Source: Sympetrum striolatum
Lineage: Eukaryota > Arthropoda > Insecta > Odonata > Libellulidae
Assembly: GCA_947579665.1 (NCBI GenBank)
Contig: OX388349.1
Coordinates: 75,148,841-75,212,840 of the forward strand
Length of the DNA stretch: 64,000 nucleotides
Direction: 5' to 3'
In this document: piece after piece, positions 35,701 to 47,335 of the stretch
How the letters are laid out: the number at the start of each line of letters is the position of its first letter
Position numbering within the stretch: position 1 is the first letter of the stretch
The notes under the pieces: generated by a model
The model's database searches: none
Told to the model about the DNA's origin: nothing
Seen by the model: the letters and a program-made list of their open reading frames with translations, nothing else
Program-made: the position numbers and the translations under genes

Positions 35701-38700
35701 TTGAATTCATTGGCTTCTTTTCACAAGGAAAATATTACTAATACATATATTATTCACAGTATGTCAGTACTTAAGTTACAATTTGACAGAAAATATCCAA
35801 AGAATAAAATACATTTTTGGAATGCTTTAATTAATCTAGTAAATTAATCTCATATGTGTAACCTACCAGACCAAACTGTGAATGATGCAATAATGATATG
35901 AATACCTTAATGAATATTTAATTCCATGAAAGAACTGCATAAATGTTTAACCCCTGAAATTCTCCCAAAATTTTACTGGATAATGAATAAGTGTTGAAAT
36001 TAATTAAGTTTTTGCATAACATCAGTAAATTTATCAAAAACTTACGCAAGAAAAGAGAAATGGATTAAATTTGTGCACAGGCATAAATTAAAATACCTGT
36101 ATAAAAAATAACAAATTGTTCACATCAATCAGGATAATTAATTAAAAAATACCTCAAATAAGAATGATCTACAATTATTTTCTCTTGGAAAACTTAACCA
36201 ATATGCCATATCCTTAGAACTTCTCTACCACTATTGGGTGCCCATTGATAGATATCAGACTTATTGAGATTTTTTTATTATTAGTTAGAATAAAGCTTCT
36301 GAAACTCTAGTTTTAAAGTAAAAACTATATTTACCAATAGTTGAAAGGAATAAACAATTCATTCAAAGAATGAATTCTATAGAGAAAATATGCAGGAAAG
36401 TCATGTTCATTTACAAATATAATTGCTAATTGAAATAGGAACCTATAAAAGTGATAAAATACTCCTATTGATAAAGAATGTTAGGTTGGGAACTAAACAT
36501 ATTTGTAAAAACCTATACTCAGCCATTTCAAGTAATGAAAACAGCAAATACATTTAGGGAGGTATTTGAAATTTTATGTTCAAGGAGAAAAGTTATGAAA
36601 ACAAAGGAATAATAAGTATCTGATGACTCTTTGAAATTATTTCATAGCAATAACATGGTTACCTGTTCAGTTTCAGTAATATGTCACCGCGATTGATGTA
36701 CGCTTGGGTATAATCTGCCCTCATACTGATCGCCTGTCTGTAAAGAAGATCAGCTTCCTCCAGACGAGTCTCATTTTTAGCAATCAGATTAGCCAAGTTG
36801 AGGAAGACATGCAAATGATTAGGTGCTATACGTGCTTGGTAGGATTCCCCAGGTTTCACTTTGGGAAGAAGGGATTTAGCCTGCAAAATAACAATGAAGA
36901 AAGGTAAAGATAACAGGTGGCATGTTTTGACCGGAGTTTAATCATATCAAATACTAATTTGTGACAGGCACCAAGAGAGCTTAAATTCAATTTACAAAAC
37001 AAATCCCTTGCTTTTTTATGATTTGATTCCTGAGAAGAAGTAGAAGTTGAACTTCTAAATTTCTGTTTACAAAACAAACTAAACATGGAATGGAACTTCC
37101 CAACAATATTCCACTTTTAGTATTCTATGGAGATTTTAATGATACAATATATTATATTGGAAGCTTTTTGAAAAGAAAAGACTTGATTTAAGTTATTGCA
37201 AGAGAGATGAAAATATTTACATTTCTTCAGGTTTTGTGTTGTTTTAGAGTTAATATTTGTTATGATCATCTAAGAGTTTCAATTAAAATGATTTTGATTG
37301 AAGCTGGGGATTTAATTGGAAATATAACTAAACAAAACCAATAAAATCAAATCATTTTCTAGGGCTGTCAATGTTATTCCATTTTTAATTTTATATATTA
37401 TAATATTTATACAATAACCGTTTATACATAAGTGAACTACAGAAATAAACTCCAAATTTGGTGGGAATATATATTTACCATTAATTTAACAAGCCAATCA
37501 ATATTTAAGAGTATTTAATTAAAGATGAAATGATATTTATGAGTAAAGATGATTTACAAAGAATAAGAAAGCAATCTGTTGAATGGCTATAATTTTAATT
37601 AATGCTGATATGCATTTCATAGCCATTAAGTAAAGATTTTTATTTTCATTATCAATATATCTTTTACATCTAAATACCTTAATATGCAATTATAGATGAA
37701 AGATATTGCAATTATAGATGTAAGATATTGCAATTTCACATACTATAATTGAGCCAAAGAGGCTACAGTATGAAATTTATAATTATTTTATGTAATTCAT
37801 TTGTTTCATTACTATTACTTATCAAGAAAAACAAATAAGCTATTGCTTTTCATTCATCCAGAACTAGGTTGCTGAAATCATATCAGTGGAAACTGTGGTG
37901 TATCTATAAGTAACACATCACCATTTACCTTTTTTTTAAAAGAAACCATCTCAGTTACACATTTTGATTCTTCAGTATATGATGTGATTAAACAATAACA
38001 TTCAACACGGTAATAGGCAATGAATTTGTTATCTTGCATTTATTATTAATATCAGATTGGAGAAACTAACCACATCCCAAATAAAAAAATGAAATTGATA
38101 CCCACTTCTGCTTGAACCATCTTTTATGCAATGTTTATGCCATGGCACTTTAAGAATCGAAATGGAATCATTTAATATTTCTCTAAGGCAGTAAATTCAA
38201 TATATACATATAATTTTTGCAATTAACGTAAAATTTAAATTGAATTTAATGAATTTTGAAACAAATGTATGATTAGACCCATAATACAGAAACTTGGCAA
38301 ATGGAATAAAGATGTGGATTGGAAAATCAGTTGTTGTATAGAAAAATGATTTAATCTTGTAACCATAGATAGTGATATCTTACCTTAAGATATGCTTCTT
38401 CTGCTTCCTTGAAAAGTTTTAAGTGATTTAATGTTCTACCAACATTGATGTGGGCACCAATGTCATCCTCTTGAACTCTGCAACATTAACAATGGAAAAG
38501 TATAAAAAATGTCAATAACTAACTACTAATAAAGAGATCAATGTGCAAATAATATACCTGACAGCTTTCTGGAAATAATCGAGGGCTTCAGGAAATCTGC
38601 CTTCTTTTTCAAGGGCATGGCCTACATTGTTGAAGAGTTTTGCATTCCTCTGATTCACTCTGAGACCAGACATGAATATGGTGTACTCGGACTCCCAATC

Positions 38701-41700
38701 CAAATTCCTAAGATAGGTTTTCGTACCGTGGAATAGCAGAAGGAATCCAATGCCAAACCAAGCAAACTTCCTGAGTCTGGAATAAAAACATAACCAGACA
38801 TAAAATACAATGATAAAATTACCTCTCAGATTTAAATAAACTTACTCAAACTTAAATCTATCACCCTCACAACGTCATACATTAATTATTTAGACATTCA
38901 TGCTCTGTTTGGCCTATTTCATCCTATAGGTTCTACTTAATTATGCCTAAAATGGAATCTTATATACTTATAGACTCAATTCATCAACCAACAGGTAAAA
39001 TAACTGAAAATAATTGAAAATTTCTTTGCTAATCGAAAAGATTTAATGTCTGAAATCTATCAGAGAATACAATAATTCTTGTGATACCAGCATAGAATAT
39101 AAAGTAACATGAATTTTTATTAATAAGATTTTATACCTCATTCTTCCTCACTTAAATTCCTAAATGAATTAAAGGGATGAAGTTATAGTTTAGGGATACA
39201 TTAACTGCATAAGCATCATAAATGGAAGAAGAAAGATTAAAACAGATAACATAAAGTAAATAATATGGCACTGGTAGTAGATAAATGCACCACAAATGTT
39301 AATATCCTTATAGAGAAACGCAGCGTATGATCAGAAACAGGATGATCAAGTCCGTACGTCATGCACTAAATGTTTATGTCCTTCTTAAATTGTTACTTGG
39401 TGTCAAGTCCAATGGATAAATTTGAGTTACAATTTGTACACTTATTTTAAATACACATTCTCAAGTGATTGGGCTAAAAGAGTTAATATCTTCAACAGAT
39501 TGTGGAGGCCACGCAAAACAAGCTGTCATCCAGCCCCTTGTGGCCAATCCAAAGGTTCGGGTTTATTTATTTATTTATTTTGATCCATTAACAGTCAATA
39601 CGACCAATTACAATGAATCTTACAACAACATATTGAAATAAACATATTAATAAATAACAGCAAAGCTGCATTGAAATGCAACCAAACATTTGTAAAAAGT
39701 GAAAAAAGATGTTAGTGGGTTAATTTAAATTAAATGAGATAAAGATAATATGATAAAATAATAATAAATAGTAATTATAAGTTACAAAAGGAGAAGTAAG
39801 GGAAAAAAAAACTATAATGTAAAAATGTTCAACAAATTGCTCACTGGGTTCAAAAATGTTTAACAAATTTGCTCACTCATTCGAATTAATGTAAATGTGA
39901 TGCTGAATAGAACACTTGTAGGAAAAGCTTTTTGAGTTGCTCTTTTATTTGATGTATTATTTATAATTGCAAGTTAAATGTAATAAATACAGGAGAGCCT
40001 TGAAACCCAGATATTCATTTTGAAACACCCTGTATAATGATAATTATTAACTCTCTCATTTATAAGTCAACTCTGATACACTAATTACAATAATATTTTA
40101 CTCAGATAATGAAAGCTTAAGCATGATCCAACAATATATAAACTACAATAACATTAATATAAGGTGACTTATTTTCATATGCTTACCTTTTCTCCGCCAA
40201 CAGACTCCATCCATATGCTACAAGCATACACCATCCCATTGAGGGCATGTAAAGAACTCTTTCCGCAATGACAAAACCAACAGGAAAGAATAGGTTGGAG
40301 GCTGGCAGGAATGGCAGCACCATGAAAGCAAGGCTCTGCAATTAAGATTGACTATGTTTTAGATCGTCACTTAGAATCAGCGTTGCATTTCAATAATTCT
40401 GCAGGTCTGTGACAACTTTCCTTTTGAATTTTCAATGCATTTCCAATCTTAAAAGCTCTCTTTATTTTTAGTGACTTTATTGAGTTCTTTTCAAAATAAT
40501 TTCTCTGAGTTTCACAAATGTAATCTTTCTTCATATTTGTCATATGTTTCAGACAAAAATCAACTTCTAGGTATAGAATATTAGTTATGATAAGAAAAAT
40601 CAATATCACCCCATCAAATAGCATCAAGCTATTTTGAAAGAAAAAACAAATCATGAAAAAAGTATGTAATGACTTATGCATTGAACATCAGCTTGAAATA
40701 TAGAAAGATACAAAAGAGAGAAAATCTGACATAGCTAGGAGTGGAACCTCATTAGAACATATCTCTTTTGTTTCCGTCTAAATCATACTTATGTCTGCAA
40801 AGAGAGAATTGTTGTTCTTTTTGTTTCTATTACTTCATACATGGATTGCATGCTGAATAAAAATTACATACTTTAGGAAAGATAACAGTTATGGGAGGCA
40901 GCAATTTTTCACACATACAATGAATGAATTTAGTATTAATAATACAATATTAACAATGAAGTCAATAGGAATGATGTGGTTTATGGGTATACCTCACAAA
41001 AAGACTGCAATAAGTACCCAGAAAGTGTGTGCAGTCCGTCTTAATTTGTATCCAAATAAGCATAAAATACATGAATTTGGAAAGATAATTACCATCTTTC
41101 ATTACACATTTTAAATCAATAAAAAATAGTGATATGGAGTCAGCAATTTACCAAATTAACTGAATTGATATTGAACATATCAAAAGGCTTAAGCTATTTC
41201 AACAGGGCCTGATTTCTACCATGAGGCTTGCTATATTTAGATACATACATCATTTCTCAAATTTATTGTAAACAAAATTACTGTCATTGCCAGAGTATAA
41301 ATAAATAAATTAATTGATAAAATTTTCTTTCCAAGCTGAAATGAACATCTACAAATTTAAAAAAATCGTGGTAGTGCATATATAAGCAGATTTTAATTAT
41401 TAGTTTATATAGTTTAAATATAGCTGCGTTATAGTTCAAAGGCTGCATTTGTAGAATCCGTAGAAAGTAACAAGAAATAGTAATTTATCATTAATGATTC
41501 CTCATGGACATTCGTCCTCAAGTAATACAATAAGAAAGTAAACAACTTTGAGTGCAATAATAACAGTAGTAGAAAAGGCGATGGTATTCCAAAGTAAAAT
41601 CTTTTGACAAAATTTTGAGGAACACTTTTATATCTTATGCAGTTTTGGGTCAAGAACAAAGTTAGATGATACAAATTCAAATCCTTAATAGATTTACTTT

Positions 41701-44700
41701 CTTTTACTCATATACATCTTAGCCACTATTGTTAATAAATATTTTTTCTGCTGACATGAGCTGCTGTTGCCACTATCTGGTGAAGTCCCTCTAAGCTCTC
41801 CTGAACTTGTCAGGAGGTGCTTAACCAAGGCAACAGCAACGACAAACATGCATAGAAAAATCTGATCAGCCAAGATTTGACCCCTTGACCTTAGGGTTGC
41901 AGCGATAGCGTGGCTAGGATGCTAAACACTCCACCAGTAAGGCCGGTTAAAAAATTACAATGTGGCTATTGAAACATTTTTCCAGAAGAATTTTTAGTGT
42001 GGTATTGTATTTGGTCCGGGTTGAACCTAGCAAGATTTAAGACCATTAACTGCTAAGTGTATTTGATAATGTGAAGCATTAAAGTTGTGTAACTTACTTT
42101 AATTTAGTATTAGGTTGAAACACAACAAGATGACTGGGAATTTTGAACCCTGTGGTTCCACTATCTGGAATACGTTGTAACCACACAACTACCATGTTAA
42201 GTGAAATTAACACTGTTCTATTAACCCTCGAGCACTTGCGCCCCATGGCATAACGTGAGCAGTCGCGTCGGCGCACTCCCTGCGCCACTGATTTTTTTTT
42301 GAATATTGTCTTCAAATCAGATGATTTCCATAAATTTATAATTTATAGCCATTATACAACAGTTTAAGCCTTGAAAATCGATTGATGGCATTTATTTTTT
42401 AGTAGATTTTCAATGATAAACGGAATGAACCACGCTTTGACATTTTTAAACGCTTGAAACCTTCAAGGAAATAACTTATGTATAAAGTTGTGCACAAACC
42501 TTCACAGTTCACATTCATTTATTATTACACAGAAATGGTCTTATTATCCCAAAAAATTACTCCTCTTTGCAGAAAAATATTCAGTTGAACCTGGGCACGG
42601 GGCGCACCAGTGCAGCATGAGCTTCAAAAGAGTTTTTTTGTTGCCTTAAATTGAACCCAATTTATGCAAAACTCGGGTGGTACATAGAGAACATTACTGT
42701 AAGAAGACTTGAAGGGACACAGAATGATTAATAGGAAAGATTAAAAAGTTACGAATGAAAATACACTTGCACAGTGTGTCAGCGCAAGTGCTCGAGGGTT
42801 AATTGAAAAGTCCACTTTATGAGGCTAACAATAATGTTCTATCTAGAATACTAGAAATACTGGAAAACTAGAATAAAACGTACCAAAAGACTGTTCTGAT
42901 AAATCTATATTTTCTTTCTCCAACAAGGCAAGAAGGATGTTTATTTATGTCATGTAAATTTTCTGAATTAAATCATGCAAACAAGAATTCAAAACTTATA
43001 ATATTAAGCTACTTAGTCAAATTCTTTCTACTGTTGTAGAGGATTCTTTAAAAGGACTTTGATCATCGGCTTAAATATTGCAAGGAAAGAAATTGGAATA
43101 TCTAGGTGTTAATGAATTTGAGATTAAAAACTCTCCTATAGCTTACTATACTACTATTATTTCCTTAATCATCCCCAGTTCAATCCCAATTTATGAAATC
43201 CTTATAAAATGCATGTTCAGTTCATTTTTGTCATTACACACTTCATTTCTTTTGTAAAATTAAATTATAAAAGTCGAACGAAGCACCAAAAGTAGGAAAA
43301 TAGAATAAAGATTCTTATTTTGGTCATGGAATATCATTTACGATTCGAAATTTTGAATATTTTGATAAAATATGTGAAAACTTTATGGAAATTAAAAGAT
43401 TGTAAGCAACCCATCCCCCTGGTGATCAGGGCCCCAATTGTTGGGTCTGAGATCATGAGTTTATCCAAAAGAGTATGTTGAGAATTAAGCCCCCATCAAA
43501 GTTAATGTTGAGGACAATGGAAAGGCTATAGGAAGAAGAAGATATTTATATGATTTAAACATTTGCAGCTATGAAGAATATCCAGGGAAAATATATGAAC
43601 AATGAAAAAAATTAAAATTTTACTAAGCCTCTATAGCAACCAAGTTTTATTTATATTACCGTTATTGTTAACTGAATTTCCGTGAAATAAAAGGGTTTTA
43701 TAGTAGTTTTTTTTACATGAAATTGCTTTCTCTCCATCAATGCAACTTAAAAAACCTGTTAAGTTGCAGATGGTTTTAATATAATCTCATAAATTAAGTA
43801 TCACATATAATCAATTTATATCAATAAATATTTAGCGATTGATGAAAATGGATTTTGTAAGTATTGTAAAGATTTCCCAGATTCAGTGTTTGTAATCCTT
43901 AACAAATTGAACGGCGAGTTGTAAAGTTGTAGCTAATTTCCAACAAAGCTAGTTTACGTTGAAGAATCCAAAAGTTATTTATTGTGGTTTTCTTTCAGTG
44001 CTTCCACTTCATATACATTTACTATCTTTCTGTTATTCGAGTTTGACCTTTGTATCTGTTTTGAGATAGTGATTGCGTTTGAGTTATTTTTTATACTGAG
44101 TAACATTGGGGTAAATGTCAGCTCCATAATACACTTACTTTCAGCAAAAAATATTCCTTGGTGGTTTTAGAGTGATATATAATATATTTCTGTATTGTAT
44201 AATCATCATTCCCAATATCCGTTTGTGCCTTTCTGAAGATGTTGAAAATGGGTCCTTACATGTAGTGCTGCTTACCCGAATGTTATCTTTGAGTATATTT
44301 TTCATAATCTACAAACGATTGTTGTGTTCTTTGAAGAAATTGAATTTTTCATTCAAAGGATATGAGATTGAATATTTAGGCGACTTTGTAGACTTAATTA
44401 TAACTTTCTTTTCTTAATTTATTAGTTTGGAAATAATTATATCCTTGAATTAGTCAATTTTAATTTCCCCATTGAGTTTCAACCGGCACTTCAGCTAGTA
44501 ATATTCATAAAATAAGTGTGTCTCTCTGCTCACTCAAGAACCAAACACAGTCTGACCATCAAGCTTTGGATTTTCAATGTCTACCTTCATCATACACTAC
44601 TTTTTATATGCACCATGACCTCTGGTTCATTATTCAATAAGTAAAAGGATTTCCATAAATATTAAATATAAGTTGCATTTATTGATAGTGAGCTTCATTT

Positions 44701-45407
44701 CTTTCAGAAAAATTTTCTAAGATAGAATCATATAAAAAATGTAAGGTTATGAAGACATGAAAAATAGTGACTTGGCTTACACTTGAACCCCCAGGTCTCC
44801 CACGTACACTGAAAGACTTTTTTGGGCAATTTTAAAACTTACTTTCCATTGTAAGAAATAAGCTTAGTATATTTTTCATTCTTGTCAATAATTATAGATT
44901 TTTCGTTCAAATTAGGCAAGCTTGAAAGATTGTACTGCAATATGTAAAAACAAACTCAAGAAACCTAGTTTAAACAGGGGTAATTTTTAACTCCATTCTT
45001 CAAACCCTGTTTCATTAATAACAACATTATTCAAGATCACAGCTCCTGTCTTCAAAATCAACAGGAAGAACTACAAGAAACCAATAATGTCACAGATGTA
45101 TTCATACTCAGAAAATATTAGAGAACAATAAAATATAAGAGATGATCTTACCATGATGATCACTGTTGCCTGCCGTTTGTTATCGGAACAAAGTGCCACA
45201 AAAGACAGGACTATCAAAGAAAATGCAGCAGCACAGGTGACAAGATTGCGGGAATCAAAGAACGTTTCCACAAGAGGCACCGTTCCCATTGTCCAATCAC
45301 AACACAAATCACAAGGAAAGAGAAGCAGCCAAAGATTGAGACCTATCAGATAACTGTATGTCAGCTGCCTTGTTGGGGTCGGTGCCACTGACGCCGGATT
45401 GTCGAAC
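26429..45407 (-). CDS. Tmtc3: Protein O-mannosyl-transferase TMTC3, C-terminal 613 residues (gene span)
   Basis: TMTC proteins are multi-pass endoplasmic reticulum membrane proteins that transfer O-linked mannose to cadherin domains and carry luminal TPR repeats. The window holds the last eight exons: 45407-45152, 40335-40187, 38776-38558, 38477-38384, 36880-36663, 34917-34845, 32661-32194 and 26794-26429. All use GT-AG sites and compatible phases. They give 613 residues plus one base of a split codon. Residues 1-85 include the DUF1736 region ([29 protein letters not shown]). Residues 86-150 are membrane segments with [20 protein letters not shown]. About ten TPRs span residues 180-538 and a hydrophilic tail follows. 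The match to TMTC3 rather than TMTC1/2/4 rests on [19 protein letters not shown] and the C-terminal TPRs. Start and catalytic luminal loop are not in the window. Confidence 0.93.
27075..27491. mobile_element. hAT-type MITE in a TMTC3 intron
   Basis: Ends: CAGAGTTTCCCAAACT (27075-27090) and, inverted, CAGGGTTTCCCAAACT (15 of 16 match), the classic CAG start of hAT termini. Flanks ACATAATT and ATATAATT form an 8-bp target duplication with one difference, the hAT length. The 417-bp element has no coding capacity and holds a minisatellite in its right half. Confidence 0.85.
27303..27470 (+). repeat. 30-bp minisatellite inside the MITE
   Basis: Unit GCTTAGTGTTCCGTTAAACT plus TCCCTGGTTT. The first three units are identical, the fourth differs by one base, the fifth by several, and the last is partial and diverged. 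The unit contains GTGTTCC, also found next to the MITE terminus, so the array probably grew from subterminal sequence. Confidence 0.95.
27754..27806. repeat. Perfect 24-bp-stem hairpin
   Basis: TTTCTCAAATATATGCACAG plus AATT (27754-27777), loop GAACA, then the exact reverse complement (27783-27806). It lies in the last TMTC3 intron and could form a stem on either transcript strand. A recent templated inversion is likelier than a conserved RNA. Confidence 0.95.
27930..30824 (-). mobile_element. 2.9-kb hAT transposon in a TMTC3 intron
   Basis: Perfect 13-bp terminal inverted repeats CAGGGTGTCTACT (27930-27942 and 30812-30824) are flanked by AATTA on both sides (27925-27929, 30825-30829), a 5-bp target duplication. 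Both subterminal regions carry several AGGACA(T) motifs, all on the plus strand. The transposase relic is on the minus strand, the same strand as TMTC3. 5-bp duplications occur in some hAT groups; 8 bp is commoner. Confidence 0.9.
28148..30308 (-). pseudogene. Broken hAT-superfamily transposase with BED zinc finger
   Basis: The likely start is MPRMSRG (30308 or 30299). A BED-type finger follows ([10 protein letters not shown], then [12 protein letters not shown]; Cys codon near 30197, last His near 30110). RNase-H-fold blocks come next: AISFDESLN (Asp codon at 29680) and [10 protein letters not shown] (Asp at 29490). FKMDC and GASCLA follow near 28850-28750. The hAT dimerisation block [16 protein letters not shown] has its Glu codon near 28465, and a basic tail runs to 28148. 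The three catalytic acidic positions are readable, but at least four frame changes or stops break the frame, including near 30010, 29630 and 29040, so the gene is dead. It resembles the widespread animal transposase-like proteins with an FDES and DGPNVN pattern. Confidence 0.85.
32194..32661 (-). CDS. Tmtc3: TMTC3 large exon: TPRs 5 to 9
   Basis: 468 bases (156 codons, phase 0 at both ends); acceptor CTTCCTTAG, donor GTAAGT. Starts [20 protein letters not shown] and includes [25 protein letters not shown] and [18 protein letters not shown]. Four full TPRs and parts of two more are seen. The exon is GC-richer than its introns. Confidence 0.95.
32836..33373 (+). pseudogene. LINE reverse transcriptase fragment (copy 2) in a TMTC3 intron
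   Basis: The same family as the copy at 182-926, in opposite orientation. The reading [20 protein letters not shown] is followed by [10 protein letters not shown] and by SLGWNSLSD, nearly identical to copy 1. The 3' UTR with TTACACCCCCTGCCA and the tail GCAGGGTTTAAATG are also shared. It is truncated more severely at the 5' end (about 32836) and keeps CG dinucleotides that its surroundings lack, so it is a fairly recent insert. No target duplication was identified. Confidence 0.85.
34351..34604. mobile_element. Degraded piggyBac-type MITE
   Basis: TTAA (34347-34350) then CCCTTTTGCTACAGTG, and at the other edge CACCGTAGTGAACGTA then TTAA (34605-34608). The inverted ends match at about 14 of 20 positions including TTAA. 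TTAA targets and CCC-starting ends are piggyBac traits. No coding capacity. Confidence 0.5.
34845..34917 (-). CDS. Tmtc3: TMTC3 small exon completing the fourth TPR
   Basis: 73 bases; acceptor CAATTTCAG, donor GTAAGT. Encodes [20 protein letters not shown] then IYYN. Too short to be found as an open frame alone, but the phase and TPR register on both sides require it. Confidence 0.92.
36663..36880 (-). CDS. Tmtc3: TMTC3 exon: third and fourth TPRs
   Basis: 218 bases; acceptor TATTTTGCAG, donor GTAACC. Encodes [20 protein letters not shown], a family-specific linker, then [20 protein letters not shown] and [14 protein letters not shown]. Ends with two bases of an arginine codon that continues in the next exon. 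Confidence 0.94.
38384..38477 (-). CDS. Tmtc3: TMTC3 exon: second TPR
   Basis: 94 bases; acceptor CTGCAG region before 38477, donor GTAAGA after 38384. Encodes [20 protein letters not shown] and [10 protein letters not shown], one TPR with the usual G-A-Y spacing. Phase 2 in, phase 0 out. Confidence 0.93.
38558..38776 (-). CDS. Tmtc3: TMTC3 exon: last membrane helix and first TPR
   Basis: 219 bases; acceptor TTATTCCAG, donor GTATAT. Encodes a hydrophobic helix [12 protein letters not shown], the family motif [12 protein letters not shown], and TPR1 ([20 protein letters not shown]). Ends with two bases of an arginine codon. Only an 80-base intron separates it from the next exon. Confidence 0.95.
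40187..40335 (-). CDS. Tmtc3: TMTC3 exon with membrane segments
   Basis: 149 bases; acceptor TGCAG before 40335, donor GTAAGC after 40187. Encodes [20 protein letters not shown] and on to [19 protein letters not shown], the most conserved membrane stretch of the family. It starts in phase 0 and ends with two bases of an arginine codon. Confidence 0.95.
41750..41945 (-). mobile_element. Degenerate tRNA-derived SINE
   Basis: On the minus strand: CCGGCCTTACTGGTGGAGTG (A-box-like) and, about 50 bases on, AAGGGGTCAAATCTTGGCTG (weak B box). The head CCGGCC..TGGTGGAGTG resembles that of the SINE at 21548-21771. Boundaries are approximate. Confidence 0.45.
42225..42798. mobile_element. piggyBac-type MITE with perfect 17-bp ends
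   Basis: CCCTCGAGCACTTGCGC at 42225-42241 and its exact reverse complement at 42782-42798, flanked by TTAA at 42221-42224 and 42799-42802. Subterminal GCGCAC..CAGTG-like motifs repeat inside. 574 bp, no transposase. The intact ends suggest recent mobility by an enzyme supplied elsewhere. Confidence 0.88.
45152..45407 (-). CDS. Tmtc3: TMTC3 exon with DUF1736 region
   Basis: 256 bases; acceptor TTTTGCAG before 45407, donor GTAAG after 45152. The first base completes a codon from an upstream exon, then 85 codons begin [15 protein letters not shown]. The residues NPA, PTRQLTY and LCCDWT are family hallmarks, and two hydrophobic helices follow ([11 protein letters not shown] and [14 protein letters not shown]). 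It ends in phase 0 after ATVIIM. The upstream partner exon must end in two bases of a codon. Confidence 0.93.
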
Positions 45408-45521
45408 CTGCAAAACAATGTCGATTTCATTTCTCATCATTTATTGGACAGTCAAAGTAAAGACATATTACTACAAGTATTATTAAACTAAACAATAATC
45501 TAGTATAAACAGGAAATAATA

Positions 45522-45622
45522 CAAAAGAAGCAAATTGACAAGGAATAGATTTATTTATACCATTTATTTATTCCTTGTCAATTTATTATATTTATTTATT
45601 CCTTGTCAAATTGCTTCTTTTG
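45522..45622. repeat. Long hairpin upstream of the DUF1736 exon
   Basis: CAAAAGAAGCAAATTGACAA plus GGAATA (45522-45547) pairs with its inverted partner ending at 45622 (25 of 26 positions), and AT-rich pairing continues inward. A third copy of the TTTATTTATTCCTTGTCAAT part lies in the loop, so both inversion and duplication took place. Confidence 0.9.
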
Positions 45623-45769
45623 TTATGGAATACCACCAAGTTAAGCCTCATTTAGCCGAATTTAGGAAATAATACCATTAGAAGTGTAAGAGGAATATTT
45701 TCATGGAAAGTACTTGGGGAGGCCTACATCCAATGTCAGATTGAAAATGGCTGATGATGATATATAGAT

Positions 45770-47335
45770 ATGCAAGTAACAGTTGCTTTCATTCTGCAAG
45801 CACATTTATGATACAGATTTCAAGCCTATATCGAGAAGGTCCCCAAAAAAATAAGGGATTGAAAATTTTCTTAAAAATCTCCGCAATTTATTTTAAAAAG
45901 GAGAAATTTTGCACCAACCTGGGGTCAAACTCACCCACATTTGGTGAGAGTTTTATAGATATAAATAAAGAAGAATGCATTTTCTGGATACTCTATGACT
46001 TTGAATTCCCTGTCCTACAGGCATGTAGCTGAAAATATTTTCAAATCTGTATGATAAGTAATTTGAAATACCCGCCATACAAATAGTAGACATGCCTGGA
46101 GTCCAACCCAGGATCTTTTGGAAGATGTGAATACATATAATGCCCTGGTAGAAATAAAGCTTATTTCATTCAAATTTTGAAGACCGGGAAGGACATAAAA
46201 TAAGACCATCCACATATGAAATGCATAGGGCATAATGTAAATGGCTCTCTGGTAACGAACCAAGGACCATCAGGGGGATGTAAAACAGCTTATATAAAAT
46301 ATATTTATAATATCTATTCATATGCTGGGTTTCAAGTTTCCATATTCTCGGGGAGGGCTTAAAAGAAATCTTAAAAATCGTAACAATTTCAATTTTAAAG
46401 ACGCCTGGTGTTGAACCCAGGACTAATTGGCACATTTGCATACACATTAAAACCTGCTAGTACTTGAAGTTATTTAATAGTTGATATCATACCGGGAAGG
46501 TCCTGAAGTAAGACTCTGTTATCCCCATATGAAATGCATTGGGTAATGTAAATGGCTCCATGGGATCGAACCAAGGACTGTCAGGGAAACGTTAAACAGT
46601 AAATAAAATGTATTTATGATCTCTATACACATACCAAGTTTTAAGTTTCTAAATTATTGGGAAACAATTTTTAAAAAATCTTAAAAATTGTAGCAGTTTC
46701 TAATTTTGGAGACGCCTGGTGTTGAACCAAGGACCTATTGGCAGATGTGAATACACATTATAACTTGGTAGGACTTGAACTTATTTACTGAAACGTTTGA
46801 AGTCTATATCATACTGGAAATGACCTAAAACAGGATTCCGTTATCCCCATTAGAAATGTATTGAGGAATGTAAATAACTCACTGGGATCGAACCAAGGAC
46901 CATCAGAGAAACGTTAAATAGCGTACATAAAATATATTCATAACCTCTATCTACATGCTAAGTTTTAAGTTGCTATGTTATCAGGAAATGAAACAAAAAA
47001 AATCTTAAAAATCGTGTCAATGCATTTTAAATGGGAGTATATTTGCCCAGACCTAGCATCGAACCAAGGATAATCCTCGAAGTCTTTATAGTTTTCTCCA
47101 GATATGCATGGCTTCTAGTTATCCCTAGAATTTTCTAATATGCCGGGAAGTGCCTCAAAAATATTTTTGGAAATTTTTTCAATGTATCCTCATGGAAGAA
47201 ATCCATACTTTGGGGCCCTCTGGCATCGACCCCATGACACTGAGGTTCAAAATCCCCTTTTTTCTGGCGAATACATGTTATGGACAGTATGTCGTAAAAA
47301 TTATAAGCGACACTTGTGGAACATGGTTAGAATTT
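45770..47335 (-). mobile_element. B-box array element, copy IV (nine units, partly dimeric)
   Basis: Complements of the B-box motif start at about 45918 (weak), 46098, 46251, 46407, 46562, 46718, 46884, 47055 and 47222 (spacings about 180, 153, 156, 155, 156, 166, 171, 167). The middle units alternate: GATCGAACCAAGGAC-type at 46251 and 46562, GTGTTGAACC-type at 46407 and 46718, a 311-base dimer repeat. A diverged 3' hairpin region (TGCAAGTAACAG..CTGCAAGCA) lies at 45770-45802. The 5' head is recognisable to about 47310, but the TAGA run and GGAGAAGC block are missing. It is the most diverged copy and has lost CG at several positions. Confidence 0.65.

Noticed and set aside
39560..39830. LINE 3' end suggested by a TTTA repeat and following AT-rich text
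   Set aside because: Only the microsatellite is clear; no reverse transcriptase residue or shared 3' UTR could be found beside it.
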